61,013 nucleotides of DNA from Rhizobium sp. (GCA_019459285.1 JAIBEL010000074.1:1-61013), one strand, 5' to 3'; positions 14,564 through 22,334 are shown, counted from the stretch's first letter. The notes: generated by a model not told the origin, from the letters alone. Program-made: numbers and translations.

Positions 14564-16138
14564 ATGAACACCCGTCAACGCCTCGAGGCAATGCGCGCTC
14601 GCCAACCCGCTCCGGCCGGTATGGCGATGCGTACCGCGCCGGCTGCGAGCAGGCTGCCGAGCTGGCCGGAGCGCCCGAGCTTCTGCCCCCCCGGCATGCA
14701 GGAACGTAGCGGTGAGTGCGTGAGCACTGTGTGTGCGCCGCAGGCGCATCCGCTGATCGACGCCGCGCGCAATGGGGAGTTGGCCGAATATGAGCGGACG
14801 GTGCGTCAACGCTTCGATGCCATCGTCCCTACGCTCAAGGAAATCGCCGCGCAACAACATGAAACCGGCTTCGAGCAACGGGCGCAGCAGATCGCGTGCG
14901 AACGGCTCGGCTTCGAGCTGCCGGAGGCCGTGCTCGCCGACGCGTGGGTGACCACCCTCGACATGCGCGCGCTCTATGGCCACAGCGTGCTTCAGACCTA
15001 CCATACGCTGGCACGCGACTTCACGGCGCGCTGGAACGGGCATGCGGAGGCGGAAGCCATGCAGCGCTTCTTCGTCGAGTGCGGTTTCCACGAAGTGGAC
15101 ATCAGCCCCTGCGCCGACGGCCGCCTCAAGGGCCTGCTGCAGTTCGTGCTGCGCCTGCCGCTCCAGGCCGTGCGCCGCAAGGCCTACGCCGGCGCAATGT
15201 TCGATGTCGAACTGAACGTGAAGCAGTGGATCGAGACCGAGCTGCGCCGCTTCCGCGAGGGCCTGCCGACCCTGGCCGACGCCGGTACGCGCTACCTCAA
15301 GATCGCGGTGTACCACTTCAGCAGTTCGGACCCGCAGCACGAAGGCTGCGCCGCCCACGGCAGCGACGACAGGAAGGCCGCGCAGGCCGCCCTCGACCGC
15401 CTGGCCGCCTTCCGCACCGCGATCGAGAACGGCTTCTGCTGCGGCGCCTCGGTCGCCACGCTGCTGATCGGCGTGGATACCGACAACGACGCGATCAAGA
15501 TCCATGTACCCGACGCCAACGGCGAAATGGACACGGAATGCTTCGTCGACAACCTTGCCGTGTATCGCCAGACCGCCGGCATGGCGGCCTCGGAAGCGCG
15601 CTGGCGCCTGGGTGCGGCAATCGACGAAGCCATGCGCGAGCGGGGTCGCAGCGCACCCGAGGCGGGCATGCGCGCCCTGATCGAGCGCCTGCTCAGCAAC
15701 AACCTGTCGCAGATCGACTACGTGTGCGTCCAGCACAACGGGCGCTACGCCGACATCGGCCACGCCGAGCGCTTCATCAACATCGGCGACAGCTTTGATG
15801 TACTGCATCTGCGCAACCTCGCCTACTTCGGCCATCTGCACACGATCGAGGAAGGCGCGGCGGACATGGACGTCGGCATCAAGATCTTCAGCAAGCTGAA
15901 CGTGACGCACGGCCTGCCGATCCCGATCGCGATCCATTATCGCTACGACGAACAGGTGCCGGGTTCGCGCGAACGTGCGGTGGCGCGCTGCCGCCGCATC
16001 AAGGCCGCGATCGGTACGCGCTACCCGACTCTGGCCAAGGAAGGTTTGCTGTTCTGCGGCATGACCGTGCAGGGCAAGCAGCCAGACAGCGCGCAGGAAG
16101 ACGTTTTTGACATCGATACCAATTCGCATGGGCATTGA
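14564..16138 (+). CDS. csoSCA: CsoSCA, carboxysomal beta-carbonic anhydrase
   Basis: A 524-aa carboxysome carbonic anhydrase (formerly CsoS3) that dehydrates bicarbonate to CO2 inside the shell. The zinc ligands can be placed: Cys183 in the CADGR motif, with the Asp185/Arg187 dyad, then His251 (VYHFSS) and Cys262 (HEGCAAH). Spacings of 68 and 11 match the family. An N-terminal helical, basic domain and a C-terminal degenerate half without ligands follow the usual three-domain plan. The gene starts 23 bp after csoS2 and is followed by csoS4A. All catalytic residues are intact, so an active enzyme is expected. Confidence 0.96.
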   Translation: MNTRQRLEAMRARQPAPAGMAMRTAPAASRLPSWPERPSFCPPGMQERSGECVSTVCAPQAHPLIDAARNGELAEYERTVRQRFDAIVPTLKEIAAQQHETGFEQRAQQIACERLGFELPEAVLADAWVTTLDMRALYGHSVLQTYHTLARDFTARWNGHAEAEAMQRFFVECGFHEVDISPCADGRLKGLLQFVLRLPLQAVRRKAYAGAMFDVELNVKQWIETELRRFREGLPTLADAGTRYLKIAVYHFSSSDPQHEGCAAHGSDDRKAAQAALDRLAAFRTAIENGFCCGASVATLLIGVDTDNDAIKIHVPDANGEMDTECFVDNLAVYRQTAGMAASEARWRLGAAIDEAMRERGRSAPEAGMRALIERLLSNNLSQIDYVCVQHNGRYADIGHAERFINIGDSFDVLHLRNLAYFGHLHTIEEGAADMDVGIKIFSKLNVTHGLPIPIAIHYRYDEQVPGSRERAVARCRRIKAAIGTRYPTLAKEGLLFCGMTVQGKQPDSAQEDVFDIDTNSHGH

Positions 16139-16146
16139 GGTGATTC

Positions 16147-16401
16147 ATGAAGATCATGCAAGTTGAAAAAACATTGGTCTCGACCAACCGCGTACGCGAA
16201 ATGGGCCACCGCCCGCTCCTGGTGGTGCGGGAAAAAGCCGGCAGCACACGCAGCGTGGCGGTGGACGCAGTGGGCTGCATCCCCGGCGACTGGGTGATCT
16301 GCGTCGGCAGCTCGGCGGCGCGCGAGGCGGCAGGCGCGAAGGACTTCCCGAGCGACCTGACCATCATCGGCATCATCGACCACTGGCAGCAGGAGCACTG
16401 A
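16147..16401 (+). CDS. csoS4A: CsoS4A, pentameric carboxysome vertex protein
   Basis: An 84-aa BMC-P (EutN/CcmL) protein beginning MKIMQVEKTLVSTNR, with the family core GDWVICVGSSAAREAAG and a C-terminal ITIIGIIDHWQ-type strand. Such pentamers cap the vertices of the icosahedral shell and are needed to keep CO2 from leaking. It starts 8 bp after csoSCA and is followed by csoS4B with a one-base gap. Confidence 0.95.
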   Translation: MKIMQVEKTLVSTNRVREMGHRPLLVVREKAGSTRSVAVDAVGCIPGDWVICVGSSAAREAAGAKDFPSDLTIIGIIDHWQQEH

Positions 16402-16402
16402 G

Positions 16403-16693
16403 ATGGAGATCATGCGCGTGGTGTCGGATCTGGTGTGCACCCGGCGTATTCCCGGCCTCTTCCACGCGTCGCTGCGCGTGCTGGCCGACGAGAAAGGCGC
16501 GCTCGCGGTGGCGGTCGATCCGGTGGGCGTGCCGGAAGGGAAATGGGTATTTACCGCCGGCGGCTCGGCCGCTCGCTATGGCGCCGGCGATTACAGGATT
16601 CTTACCGATTTGACGATCCTCGGGATCATCGATCAGTGGAATGTGACGGAAGAACGTCGCGAAGAAAGCAAGGCAGTTTCATTAACCGTGTAA
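16403..16693 (+). CDS. csoS4B: CsoS4B, pentameric carboxysome vertex protein
   Basis: A 96-aa second BMC-P protein (MEIMRVVSDLVCTRRIPG, GKWVFTAGGSAARYGAGD, LTILGIIDQWN). It is paralogous to the preceding CsoS4A but clearly diverged. An extra ~12-residue charged tail (ERREESKAVSLTV) follows the fold. The one-base gap to csoS4A and 12-bp gap to the first csoS1 gene put it in the same transcript. Confidence 0.94.
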   Translation: MEIMRVVSDLVCTRRIPGLFHASLRVLADEKGALAVAVDPVGVPEGKWVFTAGGSAARYGAGDYRILTDLTILGIIDQWNVTEERREESKAVSLTV

Positions 16694-16705
16694 AGGAGAA
16701 ACATC

Positions 16706-17005
16706 ATGGCAAACACAATGACGGGCATCGCCCTGGGAATGATTGAAACGCGCGGTCTGGTGCCGGCGATCGAGGCTGCCGACGCGATGACCAAGGCCGC
16801 CGAAGTTCGGCTGATCGGTCGCCAGTTCGTCGGCGGCGGCTACGTGACCGTGCTGGTGCGCGGCGAGACCGGTGCGGTCAACGCGGCGGTGCGTGCGGGC
16901 GCGGATGCATGCGAGCGCGTGGGTGACGGCCTGGTCGCCGCCCACATCATCGCCCGCGTGCACAACGAGGTGGAGAACATTCTCCCCACCGCTGCTGCCG
17001 CCTGA
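16706..17005 (+). CDS. csoS1: CsoS1 hexameric shell protein, copy 1
   Basis: A 99-aa single BMC-domain (BMC-H) protein: GIALGMIETRGLVPAIEAAD at the N-terminus, then LIGRQFVGGGYVTVLVRGETGAVNAAVRAG. Hexamers tile the shell facets and carry the central pore for anions such as bicarbonate. A strong AAAGGAGAA site precedes the start. It is the first of three tandem copies and differs from copy 2 mainly at synonymous positions. Confidence 0.96.
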   Translation: MANTMTGIALGMIETRGLVPAIEAADAMTKAAEVRLIGRQFVGGGYVTVLVRGETGAVNAAVRAGADACERVGDGLVAAHIIARVHNEVENILPTAAAA

Positions 17006-17041
17006 TCGGATTGAATACAACTTTTGATAGGAGTTAGGAAA

Positions 17042-17341
17042 ATGGCTACTGGAATGACTGGCATTGCCCTGGGCATGATCGAGACCCGCGGTCTGGTTCC
17101 CGCAATCGAAGCGGCTGACGCGATGACCAAGGCAGCCGAAGTCCGGCTGATTGGTCGCCAGTTCGTCGGCGGCGGTTATGTCACCGTCCTCGTGCGCGGC
17201 GAGACCGGTGCGGTCAACGCGGCAGTGCGCGCCGGCGCAGACGCCTGCGAGCGCGTGGGTGACGGCCTGGTCGCCGCCCACATCATCGCCCGCGTCCACA
17301 ACGAAGTGGAGAACATTCTCCCCAGCGCTGCGGCTGCCTGA
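17042..17341 (+). CDS. csoS1: CsoS1 hexameric shell protein, copy 2
   Basis: A 99-aa BMC-H shell protein almost identical in sequence to copy 1. The ATG at 17042 is preferred over the in-frame ATG at 17024 because the AGGAGTTAGGA site (17030 onward) lies between them and the protein then begins MATGMTGIALG like its paralogues. DNA positions 17120-17199 match copy 3 (17475-17554) at all but one base, a far closer match than between copies 1 and 2 there. Confidence 0.95.
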   Translation: MATGMTGIALGMIETRGLVPAIEAADAMTKAAEVRLIGRQFVGGGYVTVLVRGETGAVNAAVRAGADACERVGDGLVAAHIIARVHNEVENILPSAAAA

Positions 17342-17396
17342 TCGGACTCCCATCATGGACATGATGGTGGATAAGGTCGAGGCAAAAGGAGGCGTC

Positions 17397-17738
17397 ATGG
17401 CCGTCACGAGCACCGGCATTGCGCTGGGCATGATCGAAACCCGCGGACTGGTCCCTGCCATCGAGGCGGCGGATGCGATGACCAAGGCAGCCGAAGTCCG
17501 GCTGATCGGTCGCCAGTTCGTCGGCGGCGGTTATGTCACCGTCCTCGTGCGCGGAGAAACCGGCGCAGTCAACGCGGCGGTGCGTGCCGGCGCGGATGCC
17601 TGCGAGCGCGTGGGCGACGGTCTGATCGCCGCCCACATCATCGCCCGCGTGCACAGCGAGGTGGAGCACATCCTGCCGACGCAGCCCAGCGCCGGTGGCG
17701 CAGGACGTGACGGCGACGTGACCTGCATCGCGGCCTAG
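17397..17738 (+). CDS. csoS1: CsoS1 hexameric shell protein, copy 3 with C-terminal extension
   Basis: A 113-aa BMC-H protein with the same core as copies 1 and 2 plus about 14 extra C-terminal residues (SAGGAGRDGDVTCIAA), the pattern of CsoS1B-type paralogues. The start at 17397 follows an AAAGGAGG site; an in-frame ATG at 17355 would add 14 residues but has a poorer site. It ends 14 bp before the bacterioferritin-like gene. Confidence 0.93.
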   Translation: MAVTSTGIALGMIETRGLVPAIEAADAMTKAAEVRLIGRQFVGGGYVTVLVRGETGAVNAAVRAGADACERVGDGLIAAHIIARVHSEVEHILPTQPSAGGAGRDGDVTCIAA

Positions 17739-17752
17739 CGAAGGGAGGCTGC

Positions 17753-18202
17753 ATGGCAATCGATCCACGGCTATTGGGATATCTGAACCGGGCACTGAGC
17801 CATGAAATGGCGGCAGTCCAGCAATACATGGCCCAGTCCAGGCTCTGCGACCTGTGGAACCTGGCAGACTACTGCGCGCATTTTCGCCAGGACGTCACCG
17901 AGGAACTCGGCCATGTGCAAAGCCTGATGGACGCCCTGTTGAGGCTCGGTTCCGCGCCCAACGCCATCCAACTGCCGCCGGTACGGCTCGGCCGCAACCT
18001 GGTCGAAATGATCGCGATCGATCGCGTACTGGAAGTCGAGGCGATCCGGCTGTACGAAGAAGCCTCCGCCTACTGTATGCGGGTGCGTAACTTTACCCAC
18101 CACAGCCTGTTTGCGGGCATTCTGCGCGACGAGTTGATGCATTTGGACGAGCTCGGCAAGATGGAGGCTGACTTGCCCCAAAAGGAACAGCGTTATGCCT
18201 GA
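17753..18202 (+). CDS. Bacterioferritin-like diiron protein of the carboxysome operon
   Basis: A 149-aa ferritin-like four-helix protein. Likely diiron ligands are visible: Glu in LSHEMAAVQQYM, the ExxH of TEELGHVQ, Glu in LEVEAIRLYEEA and the ExxH of DELMHLDE. Bacterioferritin-like genes often sit directly after csoS1 genes in alpha-carboxysome operons, where their role is unclear (iron or redox handling has been suggested). It overlaps the next gene by 8 bases, so translation is probably coupled. Confidence 0.88.
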   Translation: MAIDPRLLGYLNRALSHEMAAVQQYMAQSRLCDLWNLADYCAHFRQDVTEELGHVQSLMDALLRLGSAPNAIQLPPVRLGRNLVEMIAIDRVLEVEAIRLYEEASAYCMRVRNFTHHSLFAGILRDELMHLDELGKMEADLPQKEQRYA

Positions 18203-18464
18203 AGACAACAATCCCATTCCGCACTGGCAGCGGCAGGATCTGCCGCCGATGCTGACCCGGCGTTTCGAATTCGAGACCTATGCGGAGACGCGGCATTTCC
18301 TGGACGGCATCGCCAAGCTCGCCGAAGAGGCCAGGCTTTATCCGAACCTGAGTTTCGGCAAGACCTATGTCAGCGTCACCATCGACGCCGACGGCAAGAA
18401 AGTCGGACCCGACTGCGTTGCGCTGGCGCAGAAGATCGACGGTCTGGTCTCGCCGGCGACCTGA
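18195..18464 (+). CDS. acRAF, PCD-like RuBisCO assembly factor
   Basis: An 89-aa protein of the pterin-4a-carbinolamine dehydratase fold (LTRRFEFETYAETRHFLDGI, YPNLSFGKTYVSVTIDADG). In alpha-carboxysome operons this degenerate PCD-like protein, acRAF, helps assemble form IA RuBisCO. Here the catalytic His cluster of true dehydratases is replaced (YPNLSFGKTYV). It overlaps the ferritin-like gene and precedes the ParA gene by 6 bp. Its presence implies that a form I RuBisCO is encoded elsewhere in the genome. Confidence 0.88.
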   Translation: MPEDNNPIPHWQRQDLPPMLTRRFEFETYAETRHFLDGIAKLAEEARLYPNLSFGKTYVSVTIDADGKKVGPDCVALAQKIDGLVSPAT

Positions 18465-18470
18465 TCGTCC

Positions 18471-19109
18471 ATGCCCAGCCTGCGCATCGCGGTCGCGAAC
18501 CAGAAAGGCGGTACGGGCAAGACGACGCTGGCGCTCAATCTGGCCGCTGGCCTGCAGCGACGCGCCAGCACACTGGTGCTGGATGCCGACCCCCAGGCAT
18601 CGATCAGCCAGTGGGCGGCCATGAGCGACGAACCCGGACACCTGCCCGCCGTCCAGGCCGTGGCACAGGATGATGTGCCCGCGCGAATCGCACAGGGCAG
18701 CCGCGAACACCACTACGTGGTAATCGACTGCCCCCCGACGCTGCAGACCGCGACGGTGGGTGGCGTGCTGAACAGCGTGGACGTGCTGCTGATCCCGATC
18801 CAACCCTCGCCCGTGGATCTCTGGGCAAGCGTTGACATCGCCACGGCGGTACGCAACGCGCGCCGGCGCAATCCCCAGCTCAAGGCCTTCGTCGTTCTGA
18901 ACCAGCTGGACAGCCGCAATGCACTCTCGCGCTCCATGCACGAAGCGCTGGCCGAACTGGAATTTCCCACCCTGCGCGCCGGCCTCGCACGGCGCGCCGC
19001 TTACCGCAGCGCCGCAGTGGAAGGCACCAGTGTGTACGGGCTCGGCCACCGCGGCAAGGCGGCCACCCGCGAAGTAGAAGCCCTGATCGAGGAGTTATTG
19101 CAATCATGA
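18471..19109 (+). CDS. mcdA: McdA, ParA-type carboxysome positioning ATPase
   Basis: A 212-aa ParA/MinD-type ATPase with the deviant Walker A motif KGGTGKTT starting at residue 12, a DADPQ switch and the VVIDCPPTLQ Walker B region. In alpha-carboxysome operons this protein is McdA, which binds DNA nonspecifically and distributes carboxysomes over the nucleoid. It overlaps the downstream 51-aa gene by 4 bases (ATGA), the coupling expected for mcdAB. A plasmid-partition role is unlikely in this context. Confidence 0.9.
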   Translation: MPSLRIAVANQKGGTGKTTLALNLAAGLQRRASTLVLDADPQASISQWAAMSDEPGHLPAVQAVAQDDVPARIAQGSREHHYVVIDCPPTLQTATVGGVLNSVDVLLIPIQPSPVDLWASVDIATAVRNARRRNPQLKAFVVLNQLDSRNALSRSMHEALAELEFPTLRAGLARRAAYRSAAVEGTSVYGLGHRGKAATREVEALIEELLQS

Positions 19110-19261
19110 ACAAGACATCAAACAAGCTCGCTGCCGGCATGCGCAAAGTGAAAACGCACCAGGAAAGCGCCGTCTCGAAACCCGAGCCGCGCAAGGTCGC
19201 TGCGCCCGCACCCAAACCCGCGCCGTCGCCAACGCCTTCGGACCGCGTGTGGCCGGATTGA
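19106..19261 (+). CDS. mcdB: McdB-like small disordered carboxysome positioning factor
   Basis: A 51-aa open frame begins at the ATG overlapping the mcdA stop. The product is basic at the N-terminus (MNKTSNKLAAGMRKVKTH), Pro/Ala-rich in the middle and ends SDRVWPD. Alpha-carboxysome (type 2) McdB proteins are small and disordered, with a single invariant tryptophan near the C-terminus, and lie directly after mcdA; all three hold here. McdB links McdA to the carboxysome. At 51 aa it is shorter than those I recall, and automated callers may miss it. Confidence 0.75.
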   Translation: MNKTSNKLAAGMRKVKTHQESAVSKPEPRKVAAPAPKPAPSPTPSDRVWPD

Positions 19262-19382
19262 GCCGCATGCCGGATGGCCAGGCCAGGCCTGCATAACGGG
19301 CTTGCAGCTCCCGGCGGGGCGTTCGCATGCCCCGGCTCCGTGCAAGCGCGCGGTTCATCCATCTACGAATGACTGAACCGCC
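19262..19382. other. Gap after the carboxysome operon
   Basis: No convincing gene. A GC-rich imperfect hairpin is possible around GGGGC...GCCCC near 19316-19333, but there is no T run. It may be the 3' end of the cso transcript. Confidence 0.3.
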
Positions 19383-19514
19383 ATGCCTGCTCTCACGCTC
19401 GTCATCGGCAACAAGCACTATTCGTCCGGGCTGTATCCGGCGGGGCGAGGCCGCGCCGGCTTCGGCTGGAAAGAGGTAGCAGGCCCGGCGGCAATGCCAT
19501 TTGCCTGGCTATAA
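19383..19514 (+). pseudogene. Glutathione S-transferase N-terminal remnant
   Basis: A 43-codon frame starts MPALTLVIGNKHYSSG. It matches the start of the intact GST at 22453 (MPPLTLIIGNKNYSSW) over about 15 residues and about 45 bp of DNA with a handful of mismatches. After SSG the sequence departs from the GST into unrelated Gly/Arg-rich sequence and stops at TAA. It lacks the rest of the thioredoxin fold and the helical domain, so it cannot be functional as a GST. It lies in direct orientation to the intact gene about 3.07 kb away. Confidence 0.75.
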
Positions 19515-19550
19515 AGAAACGATCTGGCCGTTTCAATCCACCACCCGCCC

Positions 19551-19640
19551 ATGCCCACCTACATGAAGCTCATCCTGGCATGCCTGCTGTGCCTTGCCGT
19601 GATCGCGGGGCTGGTGCTGCTTGTCCGGCACTTTTCCTAG
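19551..19640 (+). CDS. Possible 29-aa single-span membrane peptide
   Basis: A short frame encodes MPTYMKLILACLLCLAVI followed by more hydrophobic residues and a basic end (LVRHFS). It would form one transmembrane helix. There is no clear ribosome-binding site, and an internal ATG at 19563 is an alternative start. It lies just upstream of the DUF2892 membrane protein gene. Small hydrophobic frames arise by chance in GC-rich DNA, so this is only a candidate. Confidence 0.3.
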   Translation: MPTYMKLILACLLCLAVIAGLVLLVRHFS

Positions 19641-19684
19641 GCTACGCTGAAGAGTCCAACGGTTGCCGGAAAAGGGGCGCCAAA

Positions 19685-19900
19685 ATGAAACCGAACATGG
19701 GTACGGCGGACAAAATCATCCGCCTTGTCGTGGTCGCGGTCATCGCGATCCTGTATTTCAGCGGCCAGATCAGCGGGACCGTGGCGATCATTCTGGGCAT
19801 CGTCGCGGTGGCCTTCCTGGTGACCAGCCTCATCGGCTGGTGTCCGACCTACGTGCCGTTCGGCATTTCCACCCGGAAGACGGACAAAACGGTGCGCTAG
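19685..19900 (+). CDS. DUF2892 (YgaP-like) inner membrane protein
   Basis: A 71-aa protein starting MKPNMGTADKIIRLVVV, with two hydrophobic helices and a CPTYVPFGIST end. The N-terminal NMGxxDRxIR-like motif and the C-terminal CPxYxPFGI motif are hallmarks of DUF2892. In YgaP the domain anchors a rhodanese; here it stands alone. The function of stand-alone members is unknown. The start at 19685 is preferred to the upstream in-frame ATG because it gives the family N-terminus. Confidence 0.85.
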   Translation: MKPNMGTADKIIRLVVVAVIAILYFSGQISGTVAIILGIVAVAFLVTSLIGWCPTYVPFGISTRKTDKTVR

Positions 19901-19958
19901 CGGCCTCGCACCTCGCTCGGATCATGCGCCACAGCGCCGGACATCCGCATCACACGCC

Positions 19959-20963
19959 ATGAACGGCCTTGCCGCGCAATACGCCCTGTTTGTTGCCGAA
20001 GTCGCCACCCTCGTGCTGGCCGTCATTGGCCTGGTCGCCGGTCTTGTCGCCTTGTCACGCCGCAAAGCCAAGCATGCCGGCCAGATCGAGGTGACGGACG
20101 TCAACCGCCAGTTCGAGGCGGCCGCGGACCGGATTCAGGCCGCGCAGCTCCCCAAAAAAGCCCTCAAGATGCTGCACAAGCAGCGCAAGGCCGAACGCAA
20201 GGCGCAGCAAAAAAGGACAGAAGCGGAACCCTGCAGCTACCTGCTGGACTTCAAGGGCGATATCCGCGCCTCCGCCTTTATGGCCCTGCGCGAGGAAATC
20301 AGCGCCATCCTGCACGTGGCCAAGGCAGGTGACGCGGTATTGTTGCGGCTCGAAAGCGGGGGCGGCATGGTCAACCGCTACGGGCTTGCCGCTGCCCAGC
20401 TGCTCAGGCTGCGCGACGCGCAGCTGCCGCTTACCGTGATGGTGGATACGGTGGCCGCCAGCGGCGGTTATCTCATGGCCGCCGTCGCCGACAGGATTGT
20501 CGCCTCGCCTTTCGCCCTCATCGGCTCCATCGGCGTGATCGCGCAAATCCCCAACTTCCACCGCTGGCTGCAGGCCAGGGATATCGACTGGGAACAATTC
20601 ACCGCCGGCAAATTCAAGCGCACCGTCACCCTGTTCGGCGAAAACACCGAAACCGGCCGCGCCAAGCTGCGCGAGGAACTGGAGGAAATCCACGCGCAGT
20701 TCCGCGCGTTCGTGCAAGGCCGCCGCGCGCAACTCGACATGGAAAAGGTCGCCACAGGCGAAGCCTGGCTCGGCAGCAAAGCCCTGGAGCTGGGCCTGGT
20801 GGACGAACTCGCGACCAGCGACGAAATCATTCGCAGCGCCTGCCGGCGCGGCCAGGTCCTGCACGTCAGCTTCCAGCGCAAGCTCGGCCTTCCCGAGCGC
20901 CTGCGCATCTCGGCCCAGTCCGCCTGGGATGGCATCTGGCAGCCGCCCTACCCGCTGGGCTGA
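19959..20963 (+). CDS. sohB: SohB-like S49 family inner membrane protease
   Basis: A 334-aa protein with an N-terminal membrane anchor (residues 8-32), a charged coiled segment (KAERKAQQKR) and an S49 (SppA/SohB) protease domain. The catalytic Ser lies in VAASGGYLMA and the likely general-base Lys in GKFKRTVTLFGENTE. The active site should face the periplasm, where the family degrades signal peptides or misfolded membrane proteins. It stands alone, 58 bp after the DUF2892 gene. Confidence 0.9.
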   Translation: MNGLAAQYALFVAEVATLVLAVIGLVAGLVALSRRKAKHAGQIEVTDVNRQFEAAADRIQAAQLPKKALKMLHKQRKAERKAQQKRTEAEPCSYLLDFKGDIRASAFMALREEISAILHVAKAGDAVLLRLESGGGMVNRYGLAAAQLLRLRDAQLPLTVMVDTVAASGGYLMAAVADRIVASPFALIGSIGVIAQIPNFHRWLQARDIDWEQFTAGKFKRTVTLFGENTETGRAKLREELEEIHAQFRAFVQGRRAQLDMEKVATGEAWLGSKALELGLVDELATSDEIIRSACRRGQVLHVSFQRKLGLPERLRISAQSAWDGIWQPPYPLG

Positions 20964-21160
20964 CTAGGCCCGGCCAGTTCGCCGTGCTCGACTCAAGGGT
21001 TTCCCCGTCCTGGGGCAGGAGGATACTGCGCCCGACACGAAGGTCAGAAGAATGTAGCAAAGCGCGGCGGGGTAGCGACTAAGTTCGGCCAGTTTCAGAC
21101 ATCCAGACTAATCAACACGACGCCCGGTCATCAGTCCCAATCGCACAGAGGCAGCCCACA

Positions 21161-21203
21161 TTGTCATTAGCGCCATTTTTGCCTACTATAGAAGCCAATT
21201 GGC
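21161..21203 (+). promoter_or_regulatory. Sigma70 promoter and palindromic operator of the TA pair
   Basis: TTGTCA (21161-21166) and TACTAT (21184-21189) are separated by 17 bp, close to the sigma70 consensus. The perfect 10-bp palindrome GCCAATTGGC (21194-21203) follows at the expected start of transcription, 17 bp before the antitoxin ATG. An operator overlapping the transcription start is the usual way antitoxins autoregulate. The rest of the 256-bp gap after sohB shows no gene. Confidence 0.7.
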
Positions 21204-21219
21204 ATTGAGGTAAAATACC

Positions 21220-21873
21220 ATGAATGTTGCTGACGAGCGCAAGGCGGCTGCCATCAAGGCCGGTTCAGGGGCGAAGAAGGTCGCCCCCACCAAGGCGAAA
21301 TCCGCCTCTTCTCCCCCTCCAAAAACTGCTGCTCCAATGAAGTCCAGCCGAACGGGACGAAACCCGAGAGCAGGTCATGTCATTTCGGCCGGTGACACCC
21401 TTCTTTTGAAGACTTTCAGTACTGTTCACTCCCGCAAGAAAGCCCAAGCCGTCTCGGCTGCGTCGCTGCTCGGTCTCGAGAGTGACGAGCGCAAGTTTCA
21501 TCTCACGTCGATGGAGTGGGTTTCTGCGATTCGTAGGGGCATTCCATCATCAGCCGTGGACGCCCTCACTGCATTCCTTCTCGTTTCGCAAACCGAGTTC
21601 TCAGATGCGCTCGACATCCCTGTTCGCACGCTCGTCCGGCGCAAGGGCGAAGGGCTTCTGAACAGCGAGGAATCAGCAAAGCTGGTTAGGGTTGCACGCG
21701 TGATCCAGCGAGCCGAGGAGGTATTCGATGATCCCGATTCCGCTCGTGATTGGTTGAAGACATCAAACACCTCCTTGGGTGGCGAGACTCCCATGTCCCT
21801 ACTAGACACGGAGATCGGCGCCGAAGCTGTAATGGACACGCTTGGTCGCATCGAGCACGGCGTATTCGCCTGA
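21220..21873 (+). CDS. Xre/MbcA/ParS-family antitoxin of a RES toxin pair
   Basis: A 217-aa protein with a Lys/Ala/Pro-rich N-terminal ~60 residues, an Xre-like helix-turn-helix stretch (TEFSDALDIPVRTLVRRK) and a C-terminal MbcA/ParS toxin-binding domain (AEEVFDDPDSARDWL, ETPMSLLDTEIGAEAV). The long basic N-terminus is unusual, since most Xre-RES antitoxins are about 130-160 aa. It overlaps the RES toxin gene by one base (TGATG). It should neutralise the toxin and repress the operon through the palindrome upstream. Confidence 0.88.
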   Translation: MNVADERKAAAIKAGSGAKKVAPTKAKSASSPPPKTAAPMKSSRTGRNPRAGHVISAGDTLLLKTFSTVHSRKKAQAVSAASLLGLESDERKFHLTSMEWVSAIRRGIPSSAVDALTAFLLVSQTEFSDALDIPVRTLVRRKGEGLLNSEESAKLVRVARVIQRAEEVFDDPDSARDWLKTSNTSLGGETPMSLLDTEIGAEAVMDTLGRIEHGVFA

Positions 21874-22334
21874 TGCCGATCGTATGGCGGATGCTCACGG
21901 CTAAACATGCCGCTACAGCCTTTTCGGGTGAAGGTGCACGCCTGCATGGCGGCCGTTGGAACCCGCAGGGCGTCCCAATGGTGTACACCGCCAGCACCCT
22001 GTCGCTCGCCACACTGGAGATGCTGGTTCAGGATGGCAAGCTGCTCGCAACCTACGTCGTCATCCCAGCCACGATCCCGTCCAAGTTGAAGATCGAGCAC
22101 GTCAACCCGAACGATTTGCCCGAAGACTGGCGCAGCGCAAAATCTCGCGAAAAGCTTCGTGCCATTGGAGCCGGATGGATCAAGCGAGCCTCAAGTGCAG
22201 TGTTGGCCGTTCCGAGTGCTGTCATCCCAACTGAGACCAATTACCTACTGAACCCGCTGCATCCGTCGTTTCAAAAGATCGTCATTGGGGCTCCGCAGGA
22301 ATTCGAGACGGATCTGCGGTTGCCGCGAAAGTAG
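21873..22334 (+). CDS. RES-domain toxin (NAD-degrading)
   Basis: A 153-aa RES-domain protein. The conserved Arg of GGRWNPQG, the Glu of LATLEMLV and the Ser of AVPSAVIPTETNYLLNP, which give the family its name, are all present. Family members resemble ADP-ribosyltransferases and deplete NAD+ in the cell. The ATG overlaps the antitoxin stop, giving the standard antitoxin-first order. The module lies in the accessory stretch between the carboxysome and cbbM regions. Confidence 0.9.
   Translation: MPIVWRMLTAKHAATAFSGEGARLHGGRWNPQGVPMVYTASTLSLATLEMLVQDGKLLATYVVIPATIPSKLKIEHVNPNDLPEDWRSAKSREKLRAIGAGWIKRASSAVLAVPSAVIPTETNYLLNPLHPSFQKIVIGAPQEFETDLRLPRK

Noticed and set aside
14198-16135. A 645-codon minus-strand frame across csoS2 and csoSCA
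   Set aside because: It spans two well-supported plus-strand genes and their junction, with no domain of its own.
16706-17738. Tandem repeats that could be read as a DNA repeat array
   Set aside because: They are three full csoS1 genes, each with its own ribosome-binding site; no CRISPR-like or short repeat array exists in the window.
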